This document shows, in pieces, positions 8,523 through 16,761 of a stretch of 64,000 nucleotides of DNA. Below the pieces are notes generated by a model. That model searched no databases, was not told the origin of the DNA, and saw only the letters and a program-made list of their open reading frames with translations. The stretch comes from Arctic95D-9 sp035967665. GTDB lineage: Bacteria; Verrucomicrobiota; Verrucomicrobiia; Verrucomicrobiales; DEV007. The stretch spans positions 62,001 to 126,000 of the forward strand of contig JAYWLB010000036.1 of the NCBI GenBank assembly GCA_035967665.1. The letters run 5' to 3'. The position numbers were made by a program, and so were the translations under genes. Each line of letters begins with the position of its first letter. Position 1 is the stretch's first letter.

Positions 8523-10870
8523 CTTTTCGCTACCTCCTTCTCGCCCTTTGCGCCGCACCCGGTTTCGGACTTTGTCAGGATACAAAGCCGTTTCAGGGGA
8601 CTGCGGCAATGGGAGAACTCCCTGAAGACCTCTCCGGTAGAATCATGGAGGGCGCACATGCATTCATTGAAGGAGAGATTGCCTCCGTTGCCACTGCGAT
8701 TCCAAACACGCTCCCTGAGGAATCCGGACAAGGGAAGCAAGGGGAGCAACTCTCCGCGAAAAGAAAGCAGCTCAGCGAGCTCCTCGGAGTCGTCGATAAA
8801 AGAACTCCCTCCCGCCTCGAATTTTTCTCAGACACCGCGTTAGGCTTCGGCGGGGAAACGCCGTCCTCCCTCGTCTCAAAGAACGAAGATTTCGAGATCC
8901 ATCAGGTCCGCTGGGACGTCCTCGACGGACTGCAGGCGGAAGGACTCTACGTGATCCCTCTCGGCGATTTTGAAGAGGTCACCGACGCACCGCTCATGGT
9001 CCTAATCCCCGATGCTGCCGATACGCCCGAGGACATCATAGGCTTAACGAAACAACTCCCTGCACTCCAACAAATCGGTCTTCGTTTCGCTCTCACGGGC
9101 TTTCGGATCCTCATTCCCGCAGTCATCGACCGCAAGCCCTACAAAGGTCCCAACGGCGACGACCCACGCATCGCGCGTTCCGATCAAACTCACCGCGAAT
9201 GGATCTACCGGCAGGCCTTCCAAATGGGACGCCACCCCATCGGCTACGAAGTGCAAACCGCTCATGCAGGAGCCGAAGTGCTTCGCAGTCAGTTCCCCGG
9301 CGCAGAGGTGACCGTCGCGGGATACGGAAGCGGTGGACGTGCCGCACTCTACGCCGCAGCGATCAGCGACACCTTCGATCACGCCTTCGTAAGCGGAGCC
9401 TTCCAGTCGCGGGAACGCGCCTGGTCCGGGCCGATTGACCACAATCTCTTCGGCCTTCTTCCCGACTTCAGCGATGCCGCCGTCGCCGCGATGATATTTC
9501 CCCGCCCGCTCCTCGTCGAGCACACCGCTTTTCCGGAGTTCGAATCGGCGAAGGGCAGGATTGAGACGCCGGACTACATTGACGTCACAACTGAACTCGA
9601 CCGCGCCGCTCTGCATCTCGGCAAGACAAGCCTGCCCTCAAATTTTCTCTCTAACGAAGCCAGCAAGGACGCGCGTGGAGACGCCCCCTCCGTTGCCGGC
9701 TTCCTCCAGACGATAGGCCGTTCCCCCGAGGTCGATCGCGTCGCCCCGCTCGCATTGCTCTTCGATGAACGCATTGGATTCGATCCGGAAAGCCGCCATC
9801 AACGCATCTTCCTCCAGACTCAGGATCACGTTCAGAAAATCCTCGACGAGTCGGAAACCCTCCGCCGCGAAGCGGTGCTCTACGATCTCGATCCCGCGCT
9901 CCGTCCCGGAAAATGGTCGACGAACAAATCGCACGAAACCCTCAGCTCCCTCACTCTTTTCGGACAACAGGAGAAATGGCGCGCCCGGCTTCAGAACGAG
10001 ATCATCGGAGAGTTCGACGAAGACCTTCTCCCGCTCAATCCCCGCTCCCGTCTCGTCGCCGAAACCGATCAATGGACCGCCTGGGATATCCTCCTCGACG
10101 TTTACCCTGAATTCGAAGCCTGGGGACTCCTCGTCATTCCAAAAGACATTCCCGCCGGGGAAACGCGCCCTGTCGTCGTCTGCCAGCACGGACGCAATGG
10201 GCTCCCCCGCGACACCCTCGATGCAGACAAGAGCGCCTACAACAATTACGCAGCCACCCTCGCCGAGGAGGGCTTCATCACCTTCGCGCCGCACAACCTC
10301 TACCGGGGCGAAGATCAGTACCGTTGGCTCGACCGCAAAGCCAATCTCATCGGTTGCTCCCTGTTTTCCTTTGTCACCGCCTCACATCAACAGATTCTCA
10401 ATTTCCTGAAAACGATCGATACCGTAGATGAGAAGAAAATCGCGTTCTACGGAATCAGCTACGGAGGCGAGTCCGCAATGCGAATTCCCGCTCTCCTGTC
10501 GGACTACAGCCTCTCGATTTGTTCCGGCGACTTCAATCAGTGGACCCGAAAAGTAGCCGATCCCGATTATCCCAACAGCTTCATGCAATCCATCGAGTGG
10601 GAAATGCCCTACTGGAACATGGGAAATCTCTTCGACTACTCCGAAATAGCAGCCCTCATTTTCCCGCGCCCCTTCTATGTCGAGCGCGGCCACCATGACG
10701 GCGTCGCAACCGACGAGTGGGTCGCCCACGAATACGCGAAAGTCCGCTGGCTCTATGCCCAATACGGACTCGCCGACCGCACCGGGATCGAATACTTCAA
10801 TGGCGGGCACTCCATCAACGGTGAAGGGGCAGTTGAATTTCTGAAAGATCACTTCGAATTTCCGAAGTAG
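8519..10870 (+). CDS. Secreted protein with two alpha/beta-hydrolase domains, first one degenerate
   Basis: This 783-residue protein begins with a signal peptide (MTFRYLLLALCAAPGFGLCQ). It contains two dienelactone-hydrolase / acetyl-xylan-esterase-like domains in tandem. The second has an intact nucleophile elbow, FYGISYGG with S647, and a late histidine in NGGHSING. In the first domain the elbow reads AGYGSGG, so G270 sits where the serine should be, and that domain is probably not catalytic. Likely substrates are esters such as acetylated polysaccharides, but the sequence does not settle this. The start overlaps the end of the DUF4403-like gene by four bases. Two-domain hydrolases of this kind are typical of PVC genomes. 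Confidence 0.8.
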   Translation: MTFRYLLLALCAAPGFGLCQDTKPFQGTAAMGELPEDLSGRIMEGAHAFIEGEIASVATAIPNTLPEESGQGKQGEQLSAKRKQLSELLGVVDKRTPSRLEFFSDTALGFGGETPSSLVSKNEDFEIHQVRWDVLDGLQAEGLYVIPLGDFEEVTDAPLMVLIPDAADTPEDIIGLTKQLPALQQIGLRFALTGFRILIPAVIDRKPYKGPNGDDPRIARSDQTHREWIYRQAFQMGRHPIGYEVQTAHAGAEVLRSQFPGAEVTVAGYGSGGRAALYAAAISDTFDHAFVSGAFQSRERAWSGPIDHNLFGLLPDFSDAAVAAMIFPRPLLVEHTAFPEFESAKGRIETPDYIDVTTELDRAALHLGKTSLPSNFLSNEASKDARGDAPSVAGFLQTIGRSPEVDRVAPLALLFDERIGFDPESRHQRIFLQTQDHVQKILDESETLRREAVLYDLDPALRPGKWSTNKSHETLSSLTLFGQQEKWRARLQNEIIGEFDEDLLPLNPRSRLVAETDQWTAWDILLDVYPEFEAWGLLVIPKDIPAGETRPVVVCQHGRNGLPRDTLDADKSAYNNYAATLAEEGFITFAPHNLYRGEDQYRWLDRKANLIGCSLFSFVTASHQQILNFLKTIDTVDEKKIAFYGISYGGESAMRIPALLSDYSLSICSGDFNQWTRKVADPDYPNSFMQSIEWEMPYWNMGNLFDYSEIAALIFPRPFYVERGHHDGVATDEWVAHEYAKVRWLYAQYGLADRTGIEYFNGGHSINGEGAVEFLKDHFEFPK

Positions 10871-11102
10871 CAATCTCAATGAATCCTGCTGCGCGGCGCC
10901 GTCACCTCTTCGGTAGACGTAGTCTTCACGATTCCGAAAATCGTGCCTTTCAGCCCCACCTTCAATCCCCCCCCCGGAATTTTCCTGATCCTACAGACCG
11001 GTGAGGGTCGACCGCTGCCTGCCCTCCCGGCACGGGTCATCTCCATGCCCTGAGGGCTAACCCTCACCCCTTCTGGCACATATTCTGCGTTTCAGGAATC
11101 CG

Positions 11103-12629
11103 ATGCCCTGGTATACCCCTTCACTCGCACTGACCGATGACGACCGGGAGAGAGGGCTGAAATTCCTCTTCCACGAGAGCCTCTCCTCTCACGCGATGAC
11201 CCTGCTCGTGACAGGTGCGTTTCTCCCCGGAATGGCGCTCGCTCTCGGGGCGAGTAATTTTGTGATCGGTCTGCTGGCCAGCTTTGCCCCGATCGCGCAA
11301 ATGGCTCAGATCCCCGCCATTCTGCTCGTTGAAAGGATAGCGCTGCGAAAACTGCTAACCGTTATCTTCGCCCTCATCTCCCGACTTTCCCTCGTTGTGG
11401 CTGCCCTGACCCCGTTCTTTGCCCCGGAAGGAACCGCCGTCATTTTCTTTACAACCTTCATGGTCATTTTCTTTCTGGGAGGCTCTTTTTCCGCCTGCTC
11501 CCGAAGTTCAATGGTCAAAGACATCGTGCCTCCTGAGAAACGCGGCGCAGTCCTCGCTTCACGACTCGCTGCAGCGACAGCACTCGGCGCGATCCTCAGT
11601 GTCGCGGGCGGCTACAGCATCGACGGTCTCACGAAATTCATGGGCGAACCCGCCGAGGCGTATGCCATCGTCTTCCTCGTTGCGGCAGGCTGCGGGATCT
11701 ACGGCGCGGTCATGGCAGGGTTTCTCCCTGAACCCCGACTGCCACCGCGTGACTCAAACACAGGCTGGATCAGCACGCTGATGATTCCATTCAAAGACGC
11801 TAACTTCAGGCGGCTGATGATCTTTTCCAGCGCATGGAGTTTTACGGTCATCATGTCAGGGGCCTTCTTTGTCGTCTACATGCTGCAGCGCATCGGAATC
11901 CCCATGAGCTGGGTCATTCTCCTCGCGGTCCTGAGCCAAATCACGAACATCTACTTTTTCAAAGTCTGGGGAAACATTGCCGACCGCTACAGCAACAAGA
12001 GTGTCCTCGCTGTGACGGTCCCGCTGTTTATCGTGATCCTCCTGCTCTATCCGTTCACAACCATGCCCGAGCGCTACAGCATGACGATTCCACTTCTCGT
12101 CCTGATCCATCTGATCGGGGGAATTTCGACCGCCGGCTTCAACCTGTGTGCGTCCAGCATCGCACTGCAACTGGCCCCCAACGGAACCGCCACTGCCTAC
12201 CTCGGCGCAAACGCCTTTTGCGCCGGTCTCTCCGCAGCAGTTGCCCCGCTTGTCGGAGGCGCGATTGGCAGCTATTTCGCGATAAAAGAGATCAGTATCA
12301 AAATCTTTTACAAAACCGATATCGCCTCCTCGGAAGCAGGAGTCGCCATTCCAGCCTTGAACTTCCGGGGGATCGACTTCGTGTTCTTCGGAGCTGCTGT
12401 AGTCGGAATTTACGCCTGGCATCGACTTTCCCTGATTGAAGAGGCGGGAACAATCAACGAAGCCGCAGTACGCGACGAAGTGGTGGCCTCAATTCGAAAC
12501 AGCGTCTTCAGCACAAGCGGACTGAGCATGGGAATGCGAAGAATGACCGCATTCCCCTACGAGATGCTACGAAAAACGAAACGTAAGAAGGCAACGAAAG
12601 AGGAAAGAGCCCCCGCCCCGCCTTCATAG
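11103..12629 (+). CDS. Major facilitator superfamily transporter
   Basis: This 508-residue integral membrane protein has about twelve hydrophobic helices in two halves. A central cytoplasmic loop (near residues 212-232) separates them. The first half contains GASNFVIGLLASFAPIAQMAQIP, then a basic loop and helices with VPPEKRGAVLASR, a typical MFS cytoplasmic loop. The second half begins near FKDANFRRLMIFSSAW. The C-terminal tail is long and basic. The substrate cannot be read from the sequence. The gene stands alone, about 230 bp after the hydrolase gene, and its stop is followed by the terminator of the facing tRNA gene. Confidence 0.85.
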   Translation: MPWYTPSLALTDDDRERGLKFLFHESLSSHAMTLLVTGAFLPGMALALGASNFVIGLLASFAPIAQMAQIPAILLVERIALRKLLTVIFALISRLSLVVAALTPFFAPEGTAVIFFTTFMVIFFLGGSFSACSRSSMVKDIVPPEKRGAVLASRLAAATALGAILSVAGGYSIDGLTKFMGEPAEAYAIVFLVAAGCGIYGAVMAGFLPEPRLPPRDSNTGWISTLMIPFKDANFRRLMIFSSAWSFTVIMSGAFFVVYMLQRIGIPMSWVILLAVLSQITNIYFFKVWGNIADRYSNKSVLAVTVPLFIVILLLYPFTTMPERYSMTIPLLVLIHLIGGISTAGFNLCASSIALQLAPNGTATAYLGANAFCAGLSAAVAPLVGGAIGSYFAIKEISIKIFYKTDIASSEAGVAIPALNFRGIDFVFFGAAVVGIYAWHRLSLIEEAGTINEAAVRDEVVASIRNSVFSTSGLSMGMRRMTAFPYEMLRKTKRKKATKEERAPAPPS

Positions 12630-12661
12630 AATTACCCGGCCGGCAATTTTGGAGTGAACAC

Positions 12662-12691
12662 AAAAAAAGCCCGAACTCATTGAGATCGGGC
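12662..12691 (-). terminator. Intrinsic terminator of the downstream tRNA-Asp gene
   Basis: On the minus strand the hairpin GCCCGA / TCGGGC has inner CTC/GAG pairs and is followed by seven T residues. It lies 18 bp beyond the tRNA 3' end. The matching element at 12987-13015 differs by a compensatory base pair. Confidence 0.9.
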
Positions 12692-12709
12692 ATTTGAATT
12701 GTTCGGGAG

Positions 12710-12786
<77 letters not shown>

Positions 12787-12836
12787 ACGGTAAAAAAGCA
12801 TCTGTCGAAACAGACACCCATTTGGTCAGGGGCGGG

Positions 12837-12864
12837 ACTCTAACCCGATTTCGGACAAGCGCAA
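12837..12864 (-). promoter_or_regulatory. Promoter of tRNA-Asp copy 1
   Basis: On the minus strand TTGCGC (12864-12859) and TAGAGT (12842-12837) are 16 bp apart. The same arrangement precedes copy 2. Between promoter and tRNA lies a short leader with a TCTGT/ACAGA hairpin (12801-12814). Confidence 0.65.
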
Positions 12865-12986
12865 CGAATTCAAAGCGACTCACTCAATTTTTATTAAGAG
12901 TTCCTTACTCACTGGAATGTAGCGACACGGCACGACTGAATACAGCCCGGTAGCTACGGCGGATTTTCCCGCTGAAAGAAGGATAC

Positions 12987-13015
12987 AAAAAAGCCTGAAC
13001 TCATTGAGATCAGGC
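12987..13015 (-). terminator. Intrinsic terminator of tRNA-Asp copy 2
   Basis: The hairpin GCCTGA / TCAGGC has the same inner CTC/GAG pairs and loop as the terminator at 12662, followed by six T residues. One C-G pair of copy 1 is a T-A pair here, so the stem has been kept by paired changes. Confidence 0.9.
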
Positions 13016-13033
13016 GTTTGAATTGTTCGGGAG

Positions 13034-13110
<77 letters not shown>

Positions 13111-13163
13111 ACGGTAAAAAAGGTTTCTGTCAGGACAGATACCCTGTTTGGTTAGGGGACGGG

Positions 13164-13191
13164 ATTCTAACTCGAATTCAGACGAGCGCAA
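13164..13191 (-). promoter_or_regulatory. Promoter of tRNA-Asp copy 2
   Basis: On the minus strand TTGCGC (13191-13186) and TAGAAT (13169-13164) are spaced by 16 bp, matching the arrangement before copy 1. It lies within the roughly 185-bp gap shared with the divergent rplS gene. Confidence 0.7.
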
Positions 13192-13296
13192 CAAAAAATA
13201 TTAGGGAAATCCGTTGCTTTCGGATCATTTTCGAGTAACCCTTTCTTCCTGCCGCGATTTTGTATCTTCGCGGCTTCATTTTTCTTAGGCGACACC

Positions 13297-13650
13297 ATGA
13301 ATGTGATTGATAAAATCGAACGCGAACAGATGAAAGAAGACGTCCCGGATTTCCGTCCTGGCGACACTGTTAATGTTCACTCCCGCGTTGTAGAAGGCGG
13401 AAAAGAGCGTATCCAGATTTTCAAAGGCCTTGTTATCGGGCGTCGCGGTTCCGGTGTAAACGAAGCTTTCACGGTTCGTAAGATTTCCAACGGCGAAGGT
13501 GTAGAGCGTGCATTCTCTCTCCACTCCCCGAAAGTGGCTAAAGTTGAAGTGGTCAAGCTCGGCAAAGTCCGTCGCGCTAAGCTCAACTACCTTCGCGATC
13601 GTCTCGGTAAAGCCGCTACGAACGTGAAAGAGCGCGCGAAGAAGAGCTAA
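13297..13650 (+). CDS. rplS: 50S ribosomal protein L19
   Basis: This 117-residue ribosomal protein sits at the 30S-50S interface. The N-terminus MNVIDKIEREQMKEDVPDFRPGD, the core VEGGKERIQIFKGLVIGRRGSG and the C-terminal RRAKLNYLRDR are all diagnostic of L19. The length is normal. The gene does not lie in the usual rpsP-rimM-trmD-rplS cluster: no such genes flank it in this window. It has its own strong terminator (13682-13714). The gene is divergent from tRNA-Asp copy 2. Confidence 0.97.
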   Translation: MNVIDKIEREQMKEDVPDFRPGDTVNVHSRVVEGGKERIQIFKGLVIGRRGSGVNEAFTVRKISNGEGVERAFSLHSPKVAKVEVVKLGKVRRAKLNYLRDRLGKAATNVKERAKKS

Positions 13651-13681
13651 TTCGGCTCTCTTCCGACTATAAGTTTAAAAA

Positions 13682-13714
13682 ACGGCGAACCCTGATCGGT
13701 TCGTCGTTTTTTTG
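13682..13714 (+). terminator. Intrinsic terminator of rplS
   Basis: The inverted repeat ACGGCGAACC / GGTTCGTCGT has one G-T wobble and a 6-nt loop, and is followed by a run of T residues. It begins 32 bp after the rplS stop. Confidence 0.9.
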
Positions 13715-13760
13715 TGCCCGCTCGCAAAGGATACATCCCGCCTCTCCGGCCGGGCCGGTT

Positions 13761-15032
13761 TTAACTCACTTCCTCCTGGCGGAGCGTTCTCACGTTTCCA
13801 AGCCAGGTGCAGAGAAGAGCGGCAAGAAGAACGAACCCGCCGAGCGATTTGGTCACCGGATCCAGTTCCGAAGCGCCCGGTCCGAGCGAGAGCTTAACGA
13901 CAACGAACAGAGTCATCGCATAAACTGCCCCGGTGATGGAGCCGAAGAGCAGACGCCCCTTTCGGGATTCGTTCGCAAAAGTGAGTGAAGCGGGCACCGT
14001 CGAGGCGATCAACCCGATTCCCCCGAGCAAAAGTGGATCAATACTGAGCCCGAAACCGGTCGCAATCGAGACCACTCCGAGAAGAAGCCCTCCCCCGACC
14101 GCGAGCCCCTGCCATTTTTCCCCGGGCTTGAGGGCGAGACGCGCGGATCGATCCATCAGAATGAGAAAATTCCCAATCCCCGGTGCGAGCCAGACCCAGA
14201 GAATCAGCGCAAGCCAGAGGAGGACAAACACTGCCGCGATCATCGGATTGATGGTTTCGAGCCACCTCCGCATGAGCTGATACGCAAGGTAGATGCCGAC
14301 AATGATCCCCCACTGCTTTCCTCCTGTGAACCGCTGCATAAAAAAGCAGTAGGAAAGGTAAATGCGATAAAACCAGGATCTCGCGCGGAACGATTCGAGC
14401 AGCCCGTCACGAGCAGCGTCAGAATCGGGTTCCAGCCGGAGCGCTTCACGAAAATGGGTTTCCGCCTGCTGCGAGTCTCCCCGCTGCAAAGCGCTCCAAC
14501 CGGCATTAACATGCGCAAAGCTGTCTTCCGGAGAGGCAGCGAGGAGCTGCTCAACGGCTACGGCATTCTGATCGGACTTGCCCTGAAGCCGGAGCGAGTG
14601 TGTCAGCAGATTCGCGGCCATGGCATGATCGCTATCGACCTGCAGCGCCTTTGTGCTCCACTCTTCGACCTTGGCCCATTGATCCAGCTCACAATAGGCG
14701 GCAGCCTTCGCCGCGAGCGGAAAAGCATCCTCCGGATCGAGCCGGATCGCATCATCAGCCGATACGAGTGCCTCTTTTCCTTTGTGCAAACCGGAAAGGA
14801 TGAGCGATTTTACCGCGTGATAAAAGGCGGCATCGGAGCGCAAGCGGATCGCCTCTCCGATCGACTCGAGAGCGCGCTGCTTTTTGCCCGATTGATTGAG
14901 CTGACACAGAGCAAGCCGTGAATAGACGAAATCATTTTCCGGTTCCCGCGCGAGAACCGAATAGAAAATGGCCTCAGCTTCTTCCAGCCGACCTTGATCC
15001 TGAAGCAGGAGCCCGTGATTGAGTTCGCTCAT
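13761..15032 (-). CDS. TPR protein with C-terminal membrane domain
   Basis: This 423-residue protein has about six tetratricopeptide repeats in residues 1-215, for example RLEEAEAIFYSVLAREPEN and QQAETHFREALRLEPDSD. A linker with aromatic residues follows, and then about six hydrophobic helices in the C-terminal half (from about residue 235). There is no signal peptide, so the TPR part is predicted to face the cytoplasm as a docking platform. It lies 26 bp downstream of the TPR-AAA+ ATPase gene on the same strand, suggesting an operon and a membrane receptor for that ATPase. No named family was recognised for the membrane part. Confidence 0.85.
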   Translation of the reverse strand: MSELNHGLLLQDQGRLEEAEAIFYSVLAREPENDFVYSRLALCQLNQSGKKQRALESIGEAIRLRSDAAFYHAVKSLILSGLHKGKEALVSADDAIRLDPEDAFPLAAKAAAYCELDQWAKVEEWSTKALQVDSDHAMAANLLTHSLRLQGKSDQNAVAVEQLLAASPEDSFAHVNAGWSALQRGDSQQAETHFREALRLEPDSDAARDGLLESFRARSWFYRIYLSYCFFMQRFTGGKQWGIIVGIYLAYQLMRRWLETINPMIAAVFVLLWLALILWVWLAPGIGNFLILMDRSARLALKPGEKWQGLAVGGGLLLGVVSIATGFGLSIDPLLLGGIGLIASTVPASLTFANESRKGRLLFGSITGAVYAMTLFVVVKLSLGPGASELDPVTKSLGGFVLLAALLCTWLGNVRTLRQEEVS

Positions 15033-15058
15033 TGAGTGAGTCAGAGAACCGCCCGGTC

Positions 15059-16468
15059 CTATTTCTGAATCCCGAGGTAATCGAGAACTTCATCGTAGAA
15101 ACCGCTCTGGTTTGCGTAAAGCGCGTAGTTTTTCGCACTTTCAAACCACTTCCGTGTGCTCGGTTTGACCTGTTTCGCCGACTTGATGAGTTGCTTCTGC
15201 GTCACCGGAACAATCTTGCCCGACTTCATCGCTTCGGCGAGAGCAGACTCGATCGCCTGATCGAAGGTCGCTTTGATATCTGCACCGGAAAAATCTTTGA
15301 TACGCTTCGCCAGCGCGAGCGGATCCAGTCCCGAAACCGGCTTTCCATCCGCCATGATCTTCACGATCTCTTCGCGTGCGGGTTCATCCGGTGGCGGAAC
15401 AAAAATGAGACGATCAAATCGACCCGGGCGCAAAAATGCGGAATCGAGATGCCAGGGCGCATTGGTCGCACCGAGAACGAGGACCCCGTCATTTTCAGCT
15501 GACTCGCTATCCATCTCGGCGAGAAACTGATTGATCAAGGTCCGGCCGGCGGAAGTCCGCATGTCTTTCCGGTCTGCAGCGAGTGCATCGACTTCGTCAA
15601 AAAAGAGAACCGTCGGTGCCTTGCGACGTGCCAACTCAAAAATCTCGTGAAGCTTCTCCTCCGATTTCCCGATCCACATGTCGAGAATCTGGTGGAGACC
15701 GACACTCATGAAACTCGCGTTGATCTCACCGGCGGTGGCGCGACTGATCAGCGTTTTCCCGCATCCGGGAGGGCCATACAGGAGGACGCCCCCGCCTGCT
15801 TTCTTCCCATACGCCTGGAAAAGTTCCTTGTTCTCCATCGGATAGAGAATCTTCATCCGAATGTCCTCTTTGACACTTTCCATTCCCCCGACCTTTTTGA
15901 AATCGGTATCGGGTCGACGCTCGAATTCCAGCTCAAGCTCCGCGTCGGAATCAGAGAACGGATCGTCGTCGAACTCGTCGTCGTCAAAATCGGAATCGAA
16001 ATAGGCACCGGCCTGATTGGACCCGTCCCGCTGCGGCTTCGGATTGGGTGGAGGAGTGCTGTTCTTTCGTCCGCCGGCCTCGCGTATGCGCTTGAGCAAC
16101 TCGTCGCTCGCGAGCGCGGCCTCCAGCATGATCGCTTTGTCGTAAAATTCACGGGCACCTTTGCCATCGCCTTCCCCCAGAGCCAGTTTTGCACGGAGAA
16201 ACCAACCGGCGGCGAAGACAGGCTGCTCGGCATTGAGCTGTTCCAGTCTCAAGATTGCCTCAGAGCTGCGACCTCTCAAATCGAGCAACTGCGCGGTCTG
16301 GAGTCGCGCCATGGGATTTCCCGGCTCAATCGCGAGGACCTGCTCAAAAATGGCCTGAGCCTCTTCCAGAGAAAATGCATCCATATACGCATCCCCGAGC
16401 ATGAGGAGGAGCGGGACATTATCCGGAGAGACGGCGAGCGCTTGCTGGAGAGATTCGATATCAGCCAT
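15059..16468 (-). CDS. TPR-AAA+ ATPase
   Basis: This 469-residue cytoplasmic ATPase has tetratricopeptide-like repeats at residues 1-125 and a strongly acidic linker (about 155-182, rich in Asp and Glu). One AAA domain of the classic FtsH/spastin/p97 type follows. Walker A is GPPGCGKT (232-239), Walker B is LFFDEVD (about 288-294), and the second region of homology is FLRPGRFDR (about 345-353) with the arginine finger. No protease motif HEXXH is present, so it is not FtsH. It probably remodels or unfolds a partner protein and works with the TPR membrane protein encoded just downstream. The ATG at 16468 is preferred; an upstream in-frame TTG (16492) would add eight residues. Confidence 0.88.
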   Translation of the reverse strand: MADIESLQQALAVSPDNVPLLLMLGDAYMDAFSLEEAQAIFEQVLAIEPGNPMARLQTAQLLDLRGRSSEAILRLEQLNAEQPVFAAGWFLRAKLALGEGDGKGAREFYDKAIMLEAALASDELLKRIREAGGRKNSTPPPNPKPQRDGSNQAGAYFDSDFDDDEFDDDPFSDSDAELELEFERRPDTDFKKVGGMESVKEDIRMKILYPMENKELFQAYGKKAGGGVLLYGPPGCGKTLISRATAGEINASFMSVGLHQILDMWIGKSEEKLHEIFELARRKAPTVLFFDEVDALAADRKDMRTSAGRTLINQFLAEMDSESAENDGVLVLGATNAPWHLDSAFLRPGRFDRLIFVPPPDEPAREEIVKIMADGKPVSGLDPLALAKRIKDFSGADIKATFDQAIESALAEAMKSGKIVPVTQKQLIKSAKQVKPSTRKWFESAKNYALYANQSGFYDEVLDYLGIQK

Positions 16469-16575
16469 TCGTTTTGAAAAGGTCGGCCCCAAACAAAACC
16501 GAAAGCCTCACGACAAGCAAGCAGGGAAGCAAAAAACAAACAGCCTCTCTGAACCCGGCCGAAAGGGCCTCGATA

Positions 16576-16663
16576 CCCTCTCAGGTGTCAGACCTGACCC
16601 TGTTTACGATGTGACTCGACCCTGTTGAATCGACGTCATAACAGTGTTGAGTCACGTCCCTGA
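16576..16663. repeat. Second array of the 22-bp CCCTGTT repeat, four units
   Basis: Units begin at 16576 (CCCTCTC), 16598 (CCCTGTT), 16620 (CCCTGTT) and 16642 (CAGTGTT), each exactly 22 bp apart, with a partial CCCTGA at 16658. The first unit contains the palindrome AGGTGTCAGACCT. Downstream parts of the units share TGACTC / GAGTCAC words. The array occupies the middle of the 293-bp gap between the divergent AAA+ and OmpA-like genes. The rest of that gap shows no gene. Confidence 0.75.
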
Positions 16664-16761
16664 AAGGGGCATGATGTGTAGTATCTCAATCTGAAAAAGT
16701 TGACTTCGCCTTTTTAAAATCGACCAGTTCGAACCGCCCCCGAATTTATAAGCCCCTCTCA

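Noticed and set aside
10876..11079. A short minus-strand frame in the gap between the hydrolase and MFS genes
   Set aside because: It has no ribosome-binding site, no domain, and crosses a C9 homopolymer. The 232-bp gap shows nothing else.
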